Below are positions 25,414-33,297 of a stretch of DNA of 36,473 nucleotides, one piece after another (within the stretch, counting starts at the first letter, position 1; every line of letters begins with the position of its first letter). Source of the DNA: Desulforhabdus sp. TSK (lineage in GTDB: Bacteria; Desulfobacterota; Syntrophobacteria; Syntrophobacterales; Syntrophobacteraceae); the NCBI RefSeq assembly GCF_022836495.1, contig NZ_BQXM01000047.1, forward strand, positions 1-36,473, in the 5' to 3' direction. The position numbers and the translations under genes are program-made. The notes under the pieces are model-generated. The model ran no database searches. It was not told the DNA's origin and saw nothing but the letters and a program-made list of their open reading frames with translations.

Positions 25414-26082
25414 TTGTCGAATGAAAAGAGAGTGGCCGAACCCGAGGGTGGCAGCCTTCGGCGCGCCATTCGGGCTCTTACCGGGTTGGTCCTGGCTTTA
25501 TTCCTGTTGGGCTTGGCGCTGACCGCGGCACTGCATCTTCCTTTCATCCAGAAAATGGGGGTCAGCCGCTTTGCCGGGCAATTGGAACGACGCACCGGAT
25601 ATTCGCTACAATTGGGCTCCTGCCGCATGTGGCCCTTTTCCCCCCTCCGCCTGGCAGACCTGCAGGTGCTGGCTTCGGGGAGGGAAGTGCTCCGTTGTCC
25701 CCGTGCACTCATCGAGTACCGTCTTTCGCGTCGATGGCCTTATATCGTGCCTCTGGAGATTGAGCTTTACAGGCCGATCCTCTATCTGGAAAAAGATCTT
25801 CTCCAAGGATGGCGAATCCCTGTTCCGGAGAAGCGACCCGCCACACCGTCCGCCGGCACCGGAAAGACGGCCCCCCGGGATGCGTCTCCCTGCACCGAAT
25901 TCCCCTTGCCCAGGCTGCGCGTAGAAGCCGGAACCATTTTGGGCCAGCAGGATGGGAGGCAGGTCATGGCTCTGCGGGATGTCACTGGAGCAGTGAACAT
26001 GAAAGTCGATTGCAGCAGTGGAAGTCCTCGAATTAAAATGGACCTGCAGCAGTGGCAGGGAGGCCTGGGATTTGGAGGCTGA
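25414..26082 (+). pseudogene. truncated AsmA/DUF748-like protein, N-terminal part only
   Basis: A 222-codon frame encoding one transmembrane helix (LVLALFLLGLALTAALHLPF) and then the characteristic beginning of an AsmA-like bridge protein: GYSLQLGSCRMWPFSPLRLA, IEYRLSRRWPYIVPLEIELY and RPILYLEKDLLQGWRIPVPE. Relatives run to 600-1300 residues, but this frame stops after MDLQQWQGGLGFGG, and two large palindromic repeats begin 34 bases later. The start is probably TTG 25414, with AAGGAG at 25401-25406; ATG 25366 lacks such a site. A Cys/Pro-rich linker lies near residues 140-165. It is most likely a gene remnant, although a short functional anchor protein cannot be excluded. Confidence 0.6.
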
Positions 26083-26116
26083 CGGCACGGTCTTGGGAAG
26101 GGTGTTATTTACCGTG

Positions 26117-26199
26117 AAAATCCCCCTCAATCCCCCTTTGATAAAGGGGGAAGAGTCGCGTTTTCCCCCCCTTTATCAAAGGGGGGCAGGGGGGATTTT
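26117..26199. repeat. 83-bp palindromic repeat with CCCCC/GGGGG blocks
   Basis: An AAAATCCCCC...TCCCCCTTTGATAAAGGGGG arm faces CCCCCCTTTATCAAAGGGGG...GGGGGGATTTT. Each arm contains its own smaller hairpin (CCCCCTTTGATAAAGGGGG). This type of repeat is scattered through many bacterial genomes. It begins 34 bases after the truncated AsmA-like frame. Confidence 0.85.
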
Positions 26200-26272
26200 A
26201 TTGACGGGGGTGAACACAAACGAGTTCATGACCGTTATTCTTATACATCCTGAAGATTGAAAGCCTCATCAG

Positions 26273-26330
26273 TGTAGGAGCGGCATCCTGCCGCGACCCC
26301 CAACCGTCGCGGCAGGATGCCGCTCCTACA
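26273..26330. repeat. 58-bp perfect palindrome, 25-bp arms
   Basis: Two exactly complementary 25-base arms (starting TGTAGGAGCGGCATCCTGCC) surround an 8-base loop CCCCAACC. A half copy is at 8006-8028. It lies 62 bases upstream of the aminopeptidase start and would fold very strongly in any transcript crossing it. Confidence 0.9.
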
Positions 26331-26392
26331 AAAGACAGGGAGTCAAATGTTTTGTACCTGATCGAGCAGATGAAGAACGGAAAGGAAACAGT

Positions 26393-29059
26393 GTGAGCGC
26401 GGAAAAACAACCGTACAAATATCGGCGTGAAGATTTTGGTGAACTGTCCATCGACCTGCACCACCTGACAATCCGGCTCAATTTCATTGACGAGCGCGTC
26501 GAGGCGAGCAATTGTCTGGAGATGACGGCTCGTCACGACCTGGATTCTATCGAACTGGATGCCCGAGACCTGACAATCCTCCGGGTGGAATGGTGCGATG
26601 AGAAAGACGACGCGGAAGGAGAGGGTGTTGCCCTGGACTTTCGATACGAAACGGAACGGAACAGGCTCGTTGTCACTCTGCCGCGGCGGGTGCGGGCCGG
26701 TGAAAGATTCCGGGTGCGGACCCTCACGGAGTGTGTGCCCTCAGACCACATCCTGGAAGGGATCTATAAGGATGCCACCCCGCCGGGAGCCCCCCAGCAG
26801 TATATGTCCCAGTGCCAGCAGTGGGGCTTTCAGCGCATCATGCCCATTTTCGACGACTGCAGGGCCAAGTGCACCATGACGACCACCCTGGAAGCCGATG
26901 CCCGTTATACGCATCTCATCAGCAACGGGAACATCAGCCGCAGCTCCAATCCCGACGGCAAACCGGTGCTCAAGCCCGGCGATCCCACGCGCCAGGTCAT
27001 CACCTATGAAAACCCCATTCCCATGGCGCCCTATCTTTTTCTGGCCTGCGCAGGCACCTGGGACAGCCTGGTGGACCGTGTGATCTATGAATCCGGGCGC
27101 AGTGTGCGCCTGGAATACCTCGTGCCCCCCGGCAAGGTGGACGGCGCGCGCATTCCCATGGAAATCCTGAAGGAATCCATCCTGTGGATCGCTCGAGCAC
27201 AGGATTACGAATACACGGGAGATACTTACCGGACCATCTGTATGAACAAGTCCAACTTCGGGGGGATGGAAAACGTCGGCAACACAACCATCGTGACGGA
27301 TGCGGCCCTCATCGACGAGCACACCCTGGACACGTCGCTCCTTTATGCCCATGCGGTCATTGTGCACGAATTCGAGCACAATCAGTGCGGGAGCGAAACC
27401 ACCATGGACACTCCCTTCGACGTGTGGCTCAACGAGGCCTACACCGTAGACGTGGAACGGCAGTTCATGGCAGACATTTTTGATTCATCCTTTGTGCGCC
27501 TGCAGCAGGTGGAGAGCATCCGGAACCCTCTCCTGGGTCCCCTCGCCATGGAAGACGGGGGCCATGTGGGTCGCATCGTCCGGGAAGGCTTCAACGACCC
27601 CGACGAGCTCATCGACGGCGTCACCTATGTGAAGGCGGCCGAGGTCATTCGCATGCTGCGCCTGGTCATTGGCGCCGACCATTTCAAGGCGGGAAAACGA
27701 CTTTATTTTTCGCGTTACCGCCACGGCAACGCCACGACGGACCAGTTCTTTGCCTGCTTTGAGGAGGCGGCGGGTTGCTCCCTGGAACAGTTCAAAAGAC
27801 AGTGGCTCTACACCATCGGCTACCCCAAGGTCACCGCCACAACCCATTTCGACCCCGCTGCAAGGAAATTCCGCATCGGTTTCCGGCAGGACCTGGCGGA
27901 GGGGCAGTCACCATTCCACCTCCCACTGGTTCTGGCGCTTGTGGACGAAGCGGGGGATGACGTGCCCGGGACGGCGTGCGTGTTCCAATTGAAAGACGCG
28001 GAATCGGAGCTGGTACTGGAAAATGTTCCCCGACGCCCGGCATTCGCTTCCATGAACCGTGATTATTCTTTTTACGGAACCTTCAGCCAGGCAGACGCCA
28101 CTAGAGAAACCCTCGCCCTCCAGACACGACTCGATCCCAACCCGTACAACCGCGTGGATGCCATGCGCCAACTCACCGATCAGCAGCGGGTGAGGCTTCT
28201 GCTCCATCCCGACGCGCCCATCGATGCGGATTGGCTGGAGCTGTACGGGAATATCATCGGGGACCGGAGTCTCCCTTCCGCTCTAAAGGCCTATTTTCTG
28301 CGTATCGATGAGCAGCCCATGGATCGCGGCTACTCCGTCTGGTACCCCGAACTGGTCGTGGCCCGTGACCGGCTCATGCGTGCCGTCAATGAGAGATACC
28401 GGGACCAGCTCCTGGAAAACTTTCGAGAGCTCGACACCTATAAACGGGGGGGATCGCCCAAGGACGGCATCGAGGATCGCCTGTTGAAGCAGGTGCTCCT
28501 GGACCTCATTGTCATGGACGACAGCCCGGAAAGTCATCAGCTGATTCTGGACCACCTGGCGGCGGCGACGACGGCCACGGACCGCGTAGCGGCTCTCCTG
28601 GCCCTCAATCGGAGCGCATCTCCCCGGCGCCATGCAGTGCTGGAGGAGGTCTACGGATCCTGGCACACGCATCTCAGCGGGTACGCCAACTATCTCCGCG
28701 TCATTTCGAGCGGCACACAGGACGACGTGTTCGCCATGATTGCCCGGGAAAAGGAACGCCCCAGCTTCGACATCACGCAGCCCACGTGGTGCCGTGCGCT
28801 CTTTCTCCCCATGGCCGTCAATACGCGCAAGGTCTGGACGGACGAAGGCATCCGCTGGATCGGAGACACGGTCATCGCCCTCGCGCCCATCAACGCCACC
28901 ACCACGAGCCGGCTCCTGAACACATTCCAGCACGTTCGAAAACTCAAACCTGAGCTGAGGGAAAAAGTCATCCCGACGCTTGAAAGGATTGTGGAAAGGG
29001 TTTCCCCGGAGGTCAGTCCAACCATCCATGGGCAGGCAAGCGCCTATTTGAGGTCCTAA
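26393..29059 (+). CDS. M1-family aminopeptidase (PepN-like)
   Basis: An 888-residue zinc metallopeptidase that removes N-terminal residues from peptides. The exopeptidase motif is G290-G-M-E-N294 (GAMEN variant). The zinc site is H325-E326-F-E-H329 with the third ligand E348 after exactly 18 residues (WLNEAYT). An N-terminal beta domain (FIDERVEASNCLEMTARHD) and a C-terminal all-helical domain (DQQRVRLLLHPDAPIDADW to the end) match E. coli PepN in order and overall size. There is no signal peptide, so it is cytoplasmic. The start is GTG 26393 with AAAGGAAA upstream. Its stop overlaps the stop of the convergent zinc-ribbon gene by 4 bases. The symbol pepN is likely but I leave it unassigned. 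Confidence 0.93.
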   Translation: MSAEKQPYKYRREDFGELSIDLHHLTIRLNFIDERVEASNCLEMTARHDLDSIELDARDLTILRVEWCDEKDDAEGEGVALDFRYETERNRLVVTLPRRVRAGERFRVRTLTECVPSDHILEGIYKDATPPGAPQQYMSQCQQWGFQRIMPIFDDCRAKCTMTTTLEADARYTHLISNGNISRSSNPDGKPVLKPGDPTRQVITYENPIPMAPYLFLACAGTWDSLVDRVIYESGRSVRLEYLVPPGKVDGARIPMEILKESILWIARAQDYEYTGDTYRTICMNKSNFGGMENVGNTTIVTDAALIDEHTLDTSLLYAHAVIVHEFEHNQCGSETTMDTPFDVWLNEAYTVDVERQFMADIFDSSFVRLQQVESIRNPLLGPLAMEDGGHVGRIVREGFNDPDELIDGVTYVKAAEVIRMLRLVIGADHFKAGKRLYFSRYRHGNATTDQFFACFEEAAGCSLEQFKRQWLYTIGYPKVTATTHFDPAARKFRIGFRQDLAEGQSPFHLPLVLALVDEAGDDVPGTACVFQLKDAESELVLENVPRRPAFASMNRDYSFYGTFSQADATRETLALQTRLDPNPYNRVDAMRQLTDQQRVRLLLHPDAPIDADWLELYGNIIGDRSLPSALKAYFLRIDEQPMDRGYSVWYPELVVARDRLMRAVNERYRDQLLENFRELDTYKRGGSPKDGIEDRLLKQVLLDLIVMDDSPESHQLILDHLAAATTATDRVAALLALNRSASPRRHAVLEEVYGSWHTHLSGYANYLRVISSGTQDDVFAMIAREKERPSFDITQPTWCRALFLPMAVNTRKVWTDEGIRWIGDTVIALAPINATTTSRLLNTFQHVRKLKPELREKVIPTLERIVERVSPEVSPTIHGQASAYLRS

Positions 29060-29391
29060 GAGAGCCGCGTGCCGCAATGGGGGCACTTGTCAGGGTTGAC
29101 GGTGGCCCCCAGGTAATATTTGTCATGACCCCGGGGAATTTCATTGCAGACGGGGCATTTGAACTGGCGGAATCCCTTCACGGCGAAAACCACCCCGGCC
29201 ATGAGCTGCCCAATGGAAAGGGCCCGCCAGGTTTTCACAGGGATGCCCAGGAGATCGGGAAAACTGTCCACGACCTGCCGGAGAACCAAGCCCAGGGCAA
29301 TGAGAATCATGGCGAGGACGAAATTTTTCAAAAGCACCTGTCGGCGACGCTGAAATTCTTCTACGATCTGTTGCTCTCTGAGATCGGGCAT
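29056..29391 (-). CDS. membrane protein with C-terminal zinc ribbon
   Basis: A 111-residue protein. An N-terminal charged helix (DLREQQIVEEFQRRRQVLLK) is followed by two hydrophobic segments (NFVLAMILIALGLVLRQVVD; ALSIGQLMAGVVFAVKGF). It ends in a zinc ribbon CPVC...CPHC. GGAGGAAAAC precedes ATG 29391, so I prefer it over the longer starts at 29406 and 29436. It overlaps the aminopeptidase gene tail to tail. Family not recognised. Confidence 0.8.
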   Translation of the reverse strand: MPDLREQQIVEEFQRRRQVLLKNFVLAMILIALGLVLRQVVDSFPDLLGIPVKTWRALSIGQLMAGVVFAVKGFRQFKCPVCNEIPRGHDKYYLGATVNPDKCPHCGTRLS

Positions 29392-29835
29392 GTTTTCCTC
29401 CGTCATGGTCGACTGTTGGCTCCCCGCTCTTTGCACCGGAGCGTCGCTTTCTCATCAACCGTTGAATCCGCCTGCGGCAGTACAACGTCATTATACAGAT
29501 TGCCCCCTGCGAAGTCATCCGCATAAGAAATCGTATACACTTCCACTACCCGCCAGGGAGGTGCAGCCGGTTGGGACGCCAGGGAGCAGAAGACCGTAGA
29601 GTGCGGCTTTCATCCACCCGAGTCCGAAAGCTGGGAAGGAAACCCGGCGCGGTTGCCTCCTGCCCGCCGCTGTGGCATACTCCCGGCTCACCGAAGCAAA
29701 AGGCCCCAGAGCGATGTTCCCAGGTGGCAATGTTGTTGACGTAACATCACCCCGGTGAAACCTGGGTCCAGAAAGTCTTTGGGCGAAGCGTTGACCCCGG
29801 GACGAGGTCGCACATGAAATGGAAAGCTGTTCTGC
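29392..29835. other. intergenic region with a degenerate 71-bp-type repeat
   Basis: No supported gene. A decayed, inverted relative of the 71-bp repeat lies at about 29745-29810 (ATCACCCCGGTGAAACCTGG ... GACCCCGGGACGAGGTC). CGCCAGGGAG is directly repeated at 29551 and 29577 in a GC-rich stretch that may be structured. I could not match the stretch 29540-29700 to a known RNA class. Confidence 0.5.
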
Positions 29836-30426
29836 ATGTCTGAGTTTGTTTGGTGCAAGAGGGAAGAACGCCGCATTCCTGCATTCAAGTGCCTGTTATG
29901 CCGGGATGATTGTTACGCCCGGAGGGACGGAGAGGGCGGAGCGGGCAATGCATTGGAAATATTGCTCAAATCTGGAAGATACAAGGAGTGTTATGTCATG
30001 AAGCGCAAGGAAAGTGTGGTGTCCGCCGAGAATTCCCTTCGCCAGTCGACCGAGACCGAATCCGGGAGTGCGGCGGACGTTTCCCCCGCCACCACCACCG
30101 AAAGCATGGAAAACGTTTATGTCATGGATGAGGGGAAGCTCAAACCCTTCGATCCGGAGGATTACACGGTTTCAAACCTCTACCAGGTGCTCGATGCTTT
30201 TTCCGTCGAGTGCAAGCTCGTACGCCCGGAGGATCCGTCCAACATCGTTTTTGAGGGGAAGAAGCCCTCCAGGAAAACGGTCCCCATGGTCGTGACCAAA
30301 GACGGGGAAAGCCTGATTTTGGATTCGTGGGAGGCACTGGACGCGAGGCCGGAACAACTGGCGACAGCCGTGGAAGTGATGGGGGTGACCCCAGTGAAGA
30401 AGGTCTTCGTGCTCAGGAGGAAATGA
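29836..30426 (+). CDS. unknown protein with N-terminal cysteine cluster
   Basis: A 196-residue protein of no recognised family. The first 30 residues hold a probable metal site: WCKREERRIPAFKCLLCRDD followed by C (C7, C19, C22, C26). A low-complexity Ser/Thr/Glu linker follows (about residues 65-90). The C-terminal half has VYVMDEGKLKPFDPEDYTVS, NLYQVLDAFSVECKLV and KTVPMVVTKDGESLILDSWE, a compact alpha/beta-looking domain ending in VFVLRRK. It has no signal peptide and is probably cytoplasmic. ATG 29836 has only a weak purine stretch upstream. It ends 12 bases from the convergent transporter ATPase gene. Confidence 0.72.
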   Translation: MSEFVWCKREERRIPAFKCLLCRDDCYARRDGEGGAGNALEILLKSGRYKECYVMKRKESVVSAENSLRQSTETESGSAADVSPATTTESMENVYVMDEGKLKPFDPEDYTVSNLYQVLDAFSVECKLVRPEDPSNIVFEGKKPSRKTVPMVVTKDGESLILDSWEALDARPEQLATAVEVMGVTPVKKVFVLRRK

Positions 30427-30438
30427 CGCGCTTTCGGC

Positions 30439-31155
30439 CTACTCCCAGGGCACCCAGGCCCTGCGCTCCAGATTTTCCTGTCCAAAGATTTCCGCATTGG
30501 TCCCGCATTTGACGATCCGACCGTCGTAGAGCACCGCCGTACGTTGCGCAAGATAGGGAATTTCGGAATAATCGTGCGTTACAAAAAAGGTGGTCATTTT
30601 CATGTCTTTGAGGAGCTGTCCCAGTTCCTTCAAGAGCATGTTGCGGGTGGGATAATCCAGGGCGGCAAAGGGCTCGTCCAGGAAGAGCAGGTCGGGCTCC
30701 AGCGCAAAGGCTCGAGCGAGGCTGGTGCGCTGGGCTTCGCCGCCCGAAAGACTCCTGGCGGACTGGCGCGCCAGATGAGCGATCCCGAAGCGTTTCAACC
30801 ATTTTTCGGTCCGATACGATGCGTCTTTGCGGGAGACGCCGCGGATGCGCAGAGCGACCATCAGATTTTCCTGAACGCTCATGTTGAACAGCAGGGACTC
30901 CTGAAAAACAACGGCCATGCGCCGCCGAAGCTGGAGCAGATTGCCTTTGTGTGCCGTCTCGCCGTCGAAGACGATGGTTCCTGCCGCCGCCGGATGAACC
31001 AGGGCCAGCGTCAGGAGGAGACTGGTCTTGCCGGCGCCGTTCGGTCCCACCATGGCCAGGACTTCTCCGCGCATGAGGGCGAAGTGATCAATCCGGAAGA
31101 TTTCCCGATTCGCCTGGACGCAGGAGATGTCACGGGCTGTCAGCATCGGATCCAT
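30439..31155 (-). CDS. tupC: tungstate-type ABC transporter ATP-binding protein (TupC-like)
   Basis: A 238-residue ATPase with Walker A GPNGAGKTS, Q-loop VVFQESLLFNMSVQENLMV, signature LSGGEAQRTSLARAFA, Walker B LLFLDEPFAALD and switch FFVTHDYSEIPYLA. The Tup assignment rests on the adjacent permease and the nearby TupA-like binding protein more than on the ATPase itself. ATG 31155 is 3 bases after the permease stop, so the two genes form one operon. The symbol denotes family; transport of molybdate or another oxyanion is possible. Confidence 0.85.
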   Translation of the reverse strand: MDPMLTARDISCVQANREIFRIDHFALMRGEVLAMVGPNGAGKTSLLLTLALVHPAAAGTIVFDGETAHKGNLLQLRRRMAVVFQESLLFNMSVQENLMVALRIRGVSRKDASYRTEKWLKRFGIAHLARQSARSLSGGEAQRTSLARAFALEPDLLFLDEPFAALDYPTRNMLLKELGQLLKDMKMTTFFVTHDYSEIPYLAQRTAVLYDGRIVKCGTNAEIFGQENLERRAWVPWE

Positions 31156-31158
31156 GGC

Positions 31159-31851
31159 TCATTTCCCCCGCTGCTGAAGATAACTGAGGCCTGTGGCTAT
31201 TATAAAGGAGAGAAACAGGAGGATGATGCTGAGGGCCGTGGCCAGTTGAAAGCTTCCCTTGGAGACCTCCATGACCGTGGCGGTAGTGAGGACCCGTGTA
31301 TAGCCCCGCACATTCCCACCCACCATCATGGATGCTCCCACCTCGCTGACGACACCCCCAAAGCCTGCGATCACCGCCGCCAGGATTCCCAGGCGTGCTT
31401 CCCGGAGCAGCAGCCAGAGGTATTGCAGCCGGTTGGCCCCCAGGGAAAGCATCTGCAGCCGGAGCTTGGGATTGACGGACTGGATGGCCGCCAGAGTGAA
31501 GCCCGTCACGATGGGGGATGCAATGACGGTTTGGGCAATGATCATGGCCGTGGGTGAATAGAGTATTCCCAATATTCCGAGGGGGCCGTACCGGGCCAGC
31601 ATCAGCCAGGTTGCCAGGCCCACCACCACGGGGGGAAGCCCCATGGCAAAGTTCACGAGGCTCACCATGAGCCCGCGTCCCCAAAACTGAGTCAACGCCA
31701 ATACGGTACCCGAAGGAATCCCTATCGCCACGCTGATACACGTGGCCACACCGGAGACCTGCAAGGTGCGGAGGGTGATGCCGAGGACTTCAGGATCTCC
31801 CCGAACCAGCAGCCTCAGGGCTTCGAGCAACCCGTCAACCAGGACGTTCAA
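31159..31851 (-). CDS. tupB: tungstate-type ABC transporter permease (TupB-like)
   Basis: A 230-residue inner-membrane permease: LRTLQVSGVATCISVAIGIP, GRGLMVSLVNFAMGLPPVVV, the EAA-like loop LRLQMLSLGANRLQYLWLLL, and GFGGVVSEVGASMMVGGNVR, which is typical of TupB/WtpB-like permeases. The start is TTG 31851, with GAGGAG 8-9 bases upstream. It is preceded on its own strand by a leader carrying a GEMM-I riboswitch (32018-32099) and a promoter at 32113-32141, so tupBC expression is probably riboswitch-controlled. The partner binding protein is encoded divergently. Confidence 0.88.
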   Translation of the reverse strand: MNVLVDGLLEALRLLVRGDPEVLGITLRTLQVSGVATCISVAIGIPSGTVLALTQFWGRGLMVSLVNFAMGLPPVVVGLATWLMLARYGPLGILGILYSPTAMIIAQTVIASPIVTGFTLAAIQSVNPKLRLQMLSLGANRLQYLWLLLREARLGILAAVIAGFGGVVSEVGASMMVGGNVRGYTRVLTTATVMEVSKGSFQLATALSIILLFLSFIIATGLSYLQQRGK

Positions 31852-31931
31852 ATTACCCGCTCCTCATTCCTGTGAATGAATGCAGAGGCAAACGCTTCCA
31901 GTTTGCTTCGACGATTCAAAACAGACAATGC

Positions 31932-31949
31932 CGTCCGAAGGTTTGGACG
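31932..31949 (-). promoter_or_regulatory. possible expression-platform hairpin of the tupBC leader
   Basis: On the minus strand, CGTCC and GGACG form a 5-bp stem around an 8-base loop about 70 bases after the aptamer. A U-rich stretch (GTCTGTTTTG) follows. It could be a weak terminator switched by the aptamer. The stem is short, so the mechanism is uncertain. Confidence 0.3.
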
Positions 31950-32017
31950 CCAATTATGTATTTTCCTGCATATCGAATTCTTCAGGGGAAATCAACACGC
32001 GAGGAAAGATTGGACTT

Positions 32018-32099
32018 GGAGGCAACCCGGCTGTCTCGGCAGGAGACCCGTGGCTTTCCGTCCCCATCTCGCGATGGGTTTGGCTTTTCTTCCTGTGTC
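32018..32099 (-). promoter_or_regulatory. GEMM-I riboswitch (c-di-GMP-I type predicted)
   Basis: Read on the minus strand, the core is GCCAAACC, a P2 stem CATC-GCGA-GATG with a GNRA tetraloop, then GGGGACGGAAAGCC, then the P3 stem GGTCTC...GAGAC, then AGCCGGGTTGCC. These are the hallmark elements of the GEMM-I class in correct order and spacing, including the AAA ligand-stacking segment and the closing GCC. The position equivalent to G20 of the Vibrio Vc2 aptamer (two bases before AAACC) is G, which predicts c-di-GMP; the cGAMP-selective GEMM-Ib subclass has A there. Some G20 aptamers bind both. It lies about 170 bases upstream of the TTG start of the tupB-like gene. The outer P1 pairing (ACAC/GTGT, AGGAA/TTCCT) is imperfect. 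Confidence 0.88.
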
Positions 32100-32112
32100 G
32101 TTTTTGGCACAA

Positions 32113-32141
32113 TACATAGCGAATGCTCTGCAAGCTGTCAA
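32113..32141 (-). promoter_or_regulatory. sigma-70-type promoter for the riboswitch leader
   Basis: On the minus strand a perfect TTGACA (32136-32141) is followed after exactly 17 bases by TATGTA (32113-32118). The predicted start near 32106 is only a few bases ahead of the aptamer's 5' end. The rest of the divergent region up to 32364 holds a small hairpin (GCCAC-GCT-GTGGC at 32205-32217) and an AT-rich TATAAATAAT near 32276, possibly the -10 region of the rightward tupA-like transcript. Confidence 0.65.
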
Positions 32142-32364
32142 AGCAATAAGAGCGACGGGTTGAAGCAGCCGGTCTTCAATCCGGAAGAGCCTCCATCCAG
32201 TGTCGCCACGCTGTGGCTTCCATTTGGGGGTAGACAAAAGTGTTTCTTTTGAGTATTTCATTGGGCGAGACAAGGTATAAATAATGTTGAGAGTTTACAA
32301 TTTTCCGCCCGGTGGGGAAGCTCAAAATCATCTGGACGGCATGAAAAGAAGAGGAGGAGATACG

Positions 32365-33219
32365 ATGCGGTGGCGTGTGATCGTTCTGGCAGGTTCTATG
32401 TTGCTGGCGGTTTGTTCCATGGCATGCGCTCAGGGAGAATACGACGGAGTCTATGGTAGTGGAGCCCATGCCTTCTCCATGGCAACGGGAAGCCCGGGTG
32501 AATTGGGTTTGCTCAAAGCGCTGGCCGATGGATTCACGCCCAAAACGAACACGAAGCTCCTCTGGAAAAAAGCCGGCTCCGGCGAATCCCTCAAGGCACT
32601 GAAAGACAAAACCGTCGATATGATCATGGTCCATGCACCAGCCGCGGAGAAGAAAGCCGTAGAAGAGGGCTGGGCCATCAAGAGAGCTCTCATTGGCTCC
32701 AATGAATTCTTCATCGTTGGGCCTGCCGATGATCCCGCAAAGATCTCCGAGGCCAAGAGCGCAGCCGATGCTTACCTGCGCATTGCCAATGCCAAGGCGA
32801 AATTCTTTTCACGGGGAGACAACTCCGGCACTCACAAGAAAGAGATGGACGTCTGGCAGCAAGCAGGGATCACGCCCTCCGGCGATTGGTATATTGTCAC
32901 CAAGGACTTCATGACAGCCACCCTGAAGAGAGCCAATGAAGAGAAGGGCTATTTCATGACGGACAGCAGCACGTGGGTGGCTGAAAAGAAAAATGTGCCC
33001 AACCTGAAGATCCTCTTCAAGGGGGACAAATTCCTGGTGAACACCTACCATGCCCTTTGCCAGCCCGCTGGAGCCACTCCTGGAGCCCAATGGGCCGCCG
33101 CTTTCATCGATTTTGTCGCTTCCGAGGAAGGCCAGAAGATTATCCGCAACTACGGAAAAGAGCAGTATGGCCAAGGGCTCTACGATGATGCAGCCTATGC
33201 CAGGCAGTATGACGATTGA
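32365..33219 (+). CDS. tupA: tungstate-type periplasmic binding protein (TupA-like)
   Basis: A 284-residue exported binding protein (signal peptide MRWRVIVLAGSMLLAVCSMA, cut near CAQ). TupA hallmarks are ATGSPGELGLLKALADGF at the N-terminus, VDMIMVHAPAAEKKAVEEG, SNEFFIVGPADDPAKI and FSRGDNSGTHKKEMDVWQQA, with PGAQWAAAFIDFVASEEGQK near the end. TupA proteins bind tungstate with very high affinity; molybdate or another oxyanion remains possible. ATG 32365 has AGGAGGAG just upstream; the longer frame from 32284 would bury the signal peptide. The oxidoreductase gene follows after 78 bases on the same strand, while tupBC are transcribed the other way. Confidence 0.9.
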   Translation: MRWRVIVLAGSMLLAVCSMACAQGEYDGVYGSGAHAFSMATGSPGELGLLKALADGFTPKTNTKLLWKKAGSGESLKALKDKTVDMIMVHAPAAEKKAVEEGWAIKRALIGSNEFFIVGPADDPAKISEAKSAADAYLRIANAKAKFFSRGDNSGTHKKEMDVWQQAGITPSGDWYIVTKDFMTATLKRANEEKGYFMTDSSTWVAEKKNVPNLKILFKGDKFLVNTYHALCQPAGATPGAQWAAAFIDFVASEEGQKIIRNYGKEQYGQGLYDDAAYARQYDD

Positions 33220-33297
33220 GCCGCTGTAGGGGAGCTTATGACGGAAAAGCTCGTCTCTGAGCCGTTTGAAGCATATTAAAGATTCGGGAGTCATGAA

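Noticed and set aside
29673-29688. TGGCATACTCCCGGCT as a second sigma-54 promoter
   Set aside because: The GG-N10-GC spacing fits, but the -12 half is CGGCT instead of TTGCW and the next gene is about 150 bases away; too weak to claim.
32160-32250. Molybdenum/tungsten-cofactor riboswitch upstream of tupA
   Set aside because: The stretch has a small GCCAC/GTGGC hairpin and GC-rich blocks, but I cannot fit the Moco motif to it with confidence.
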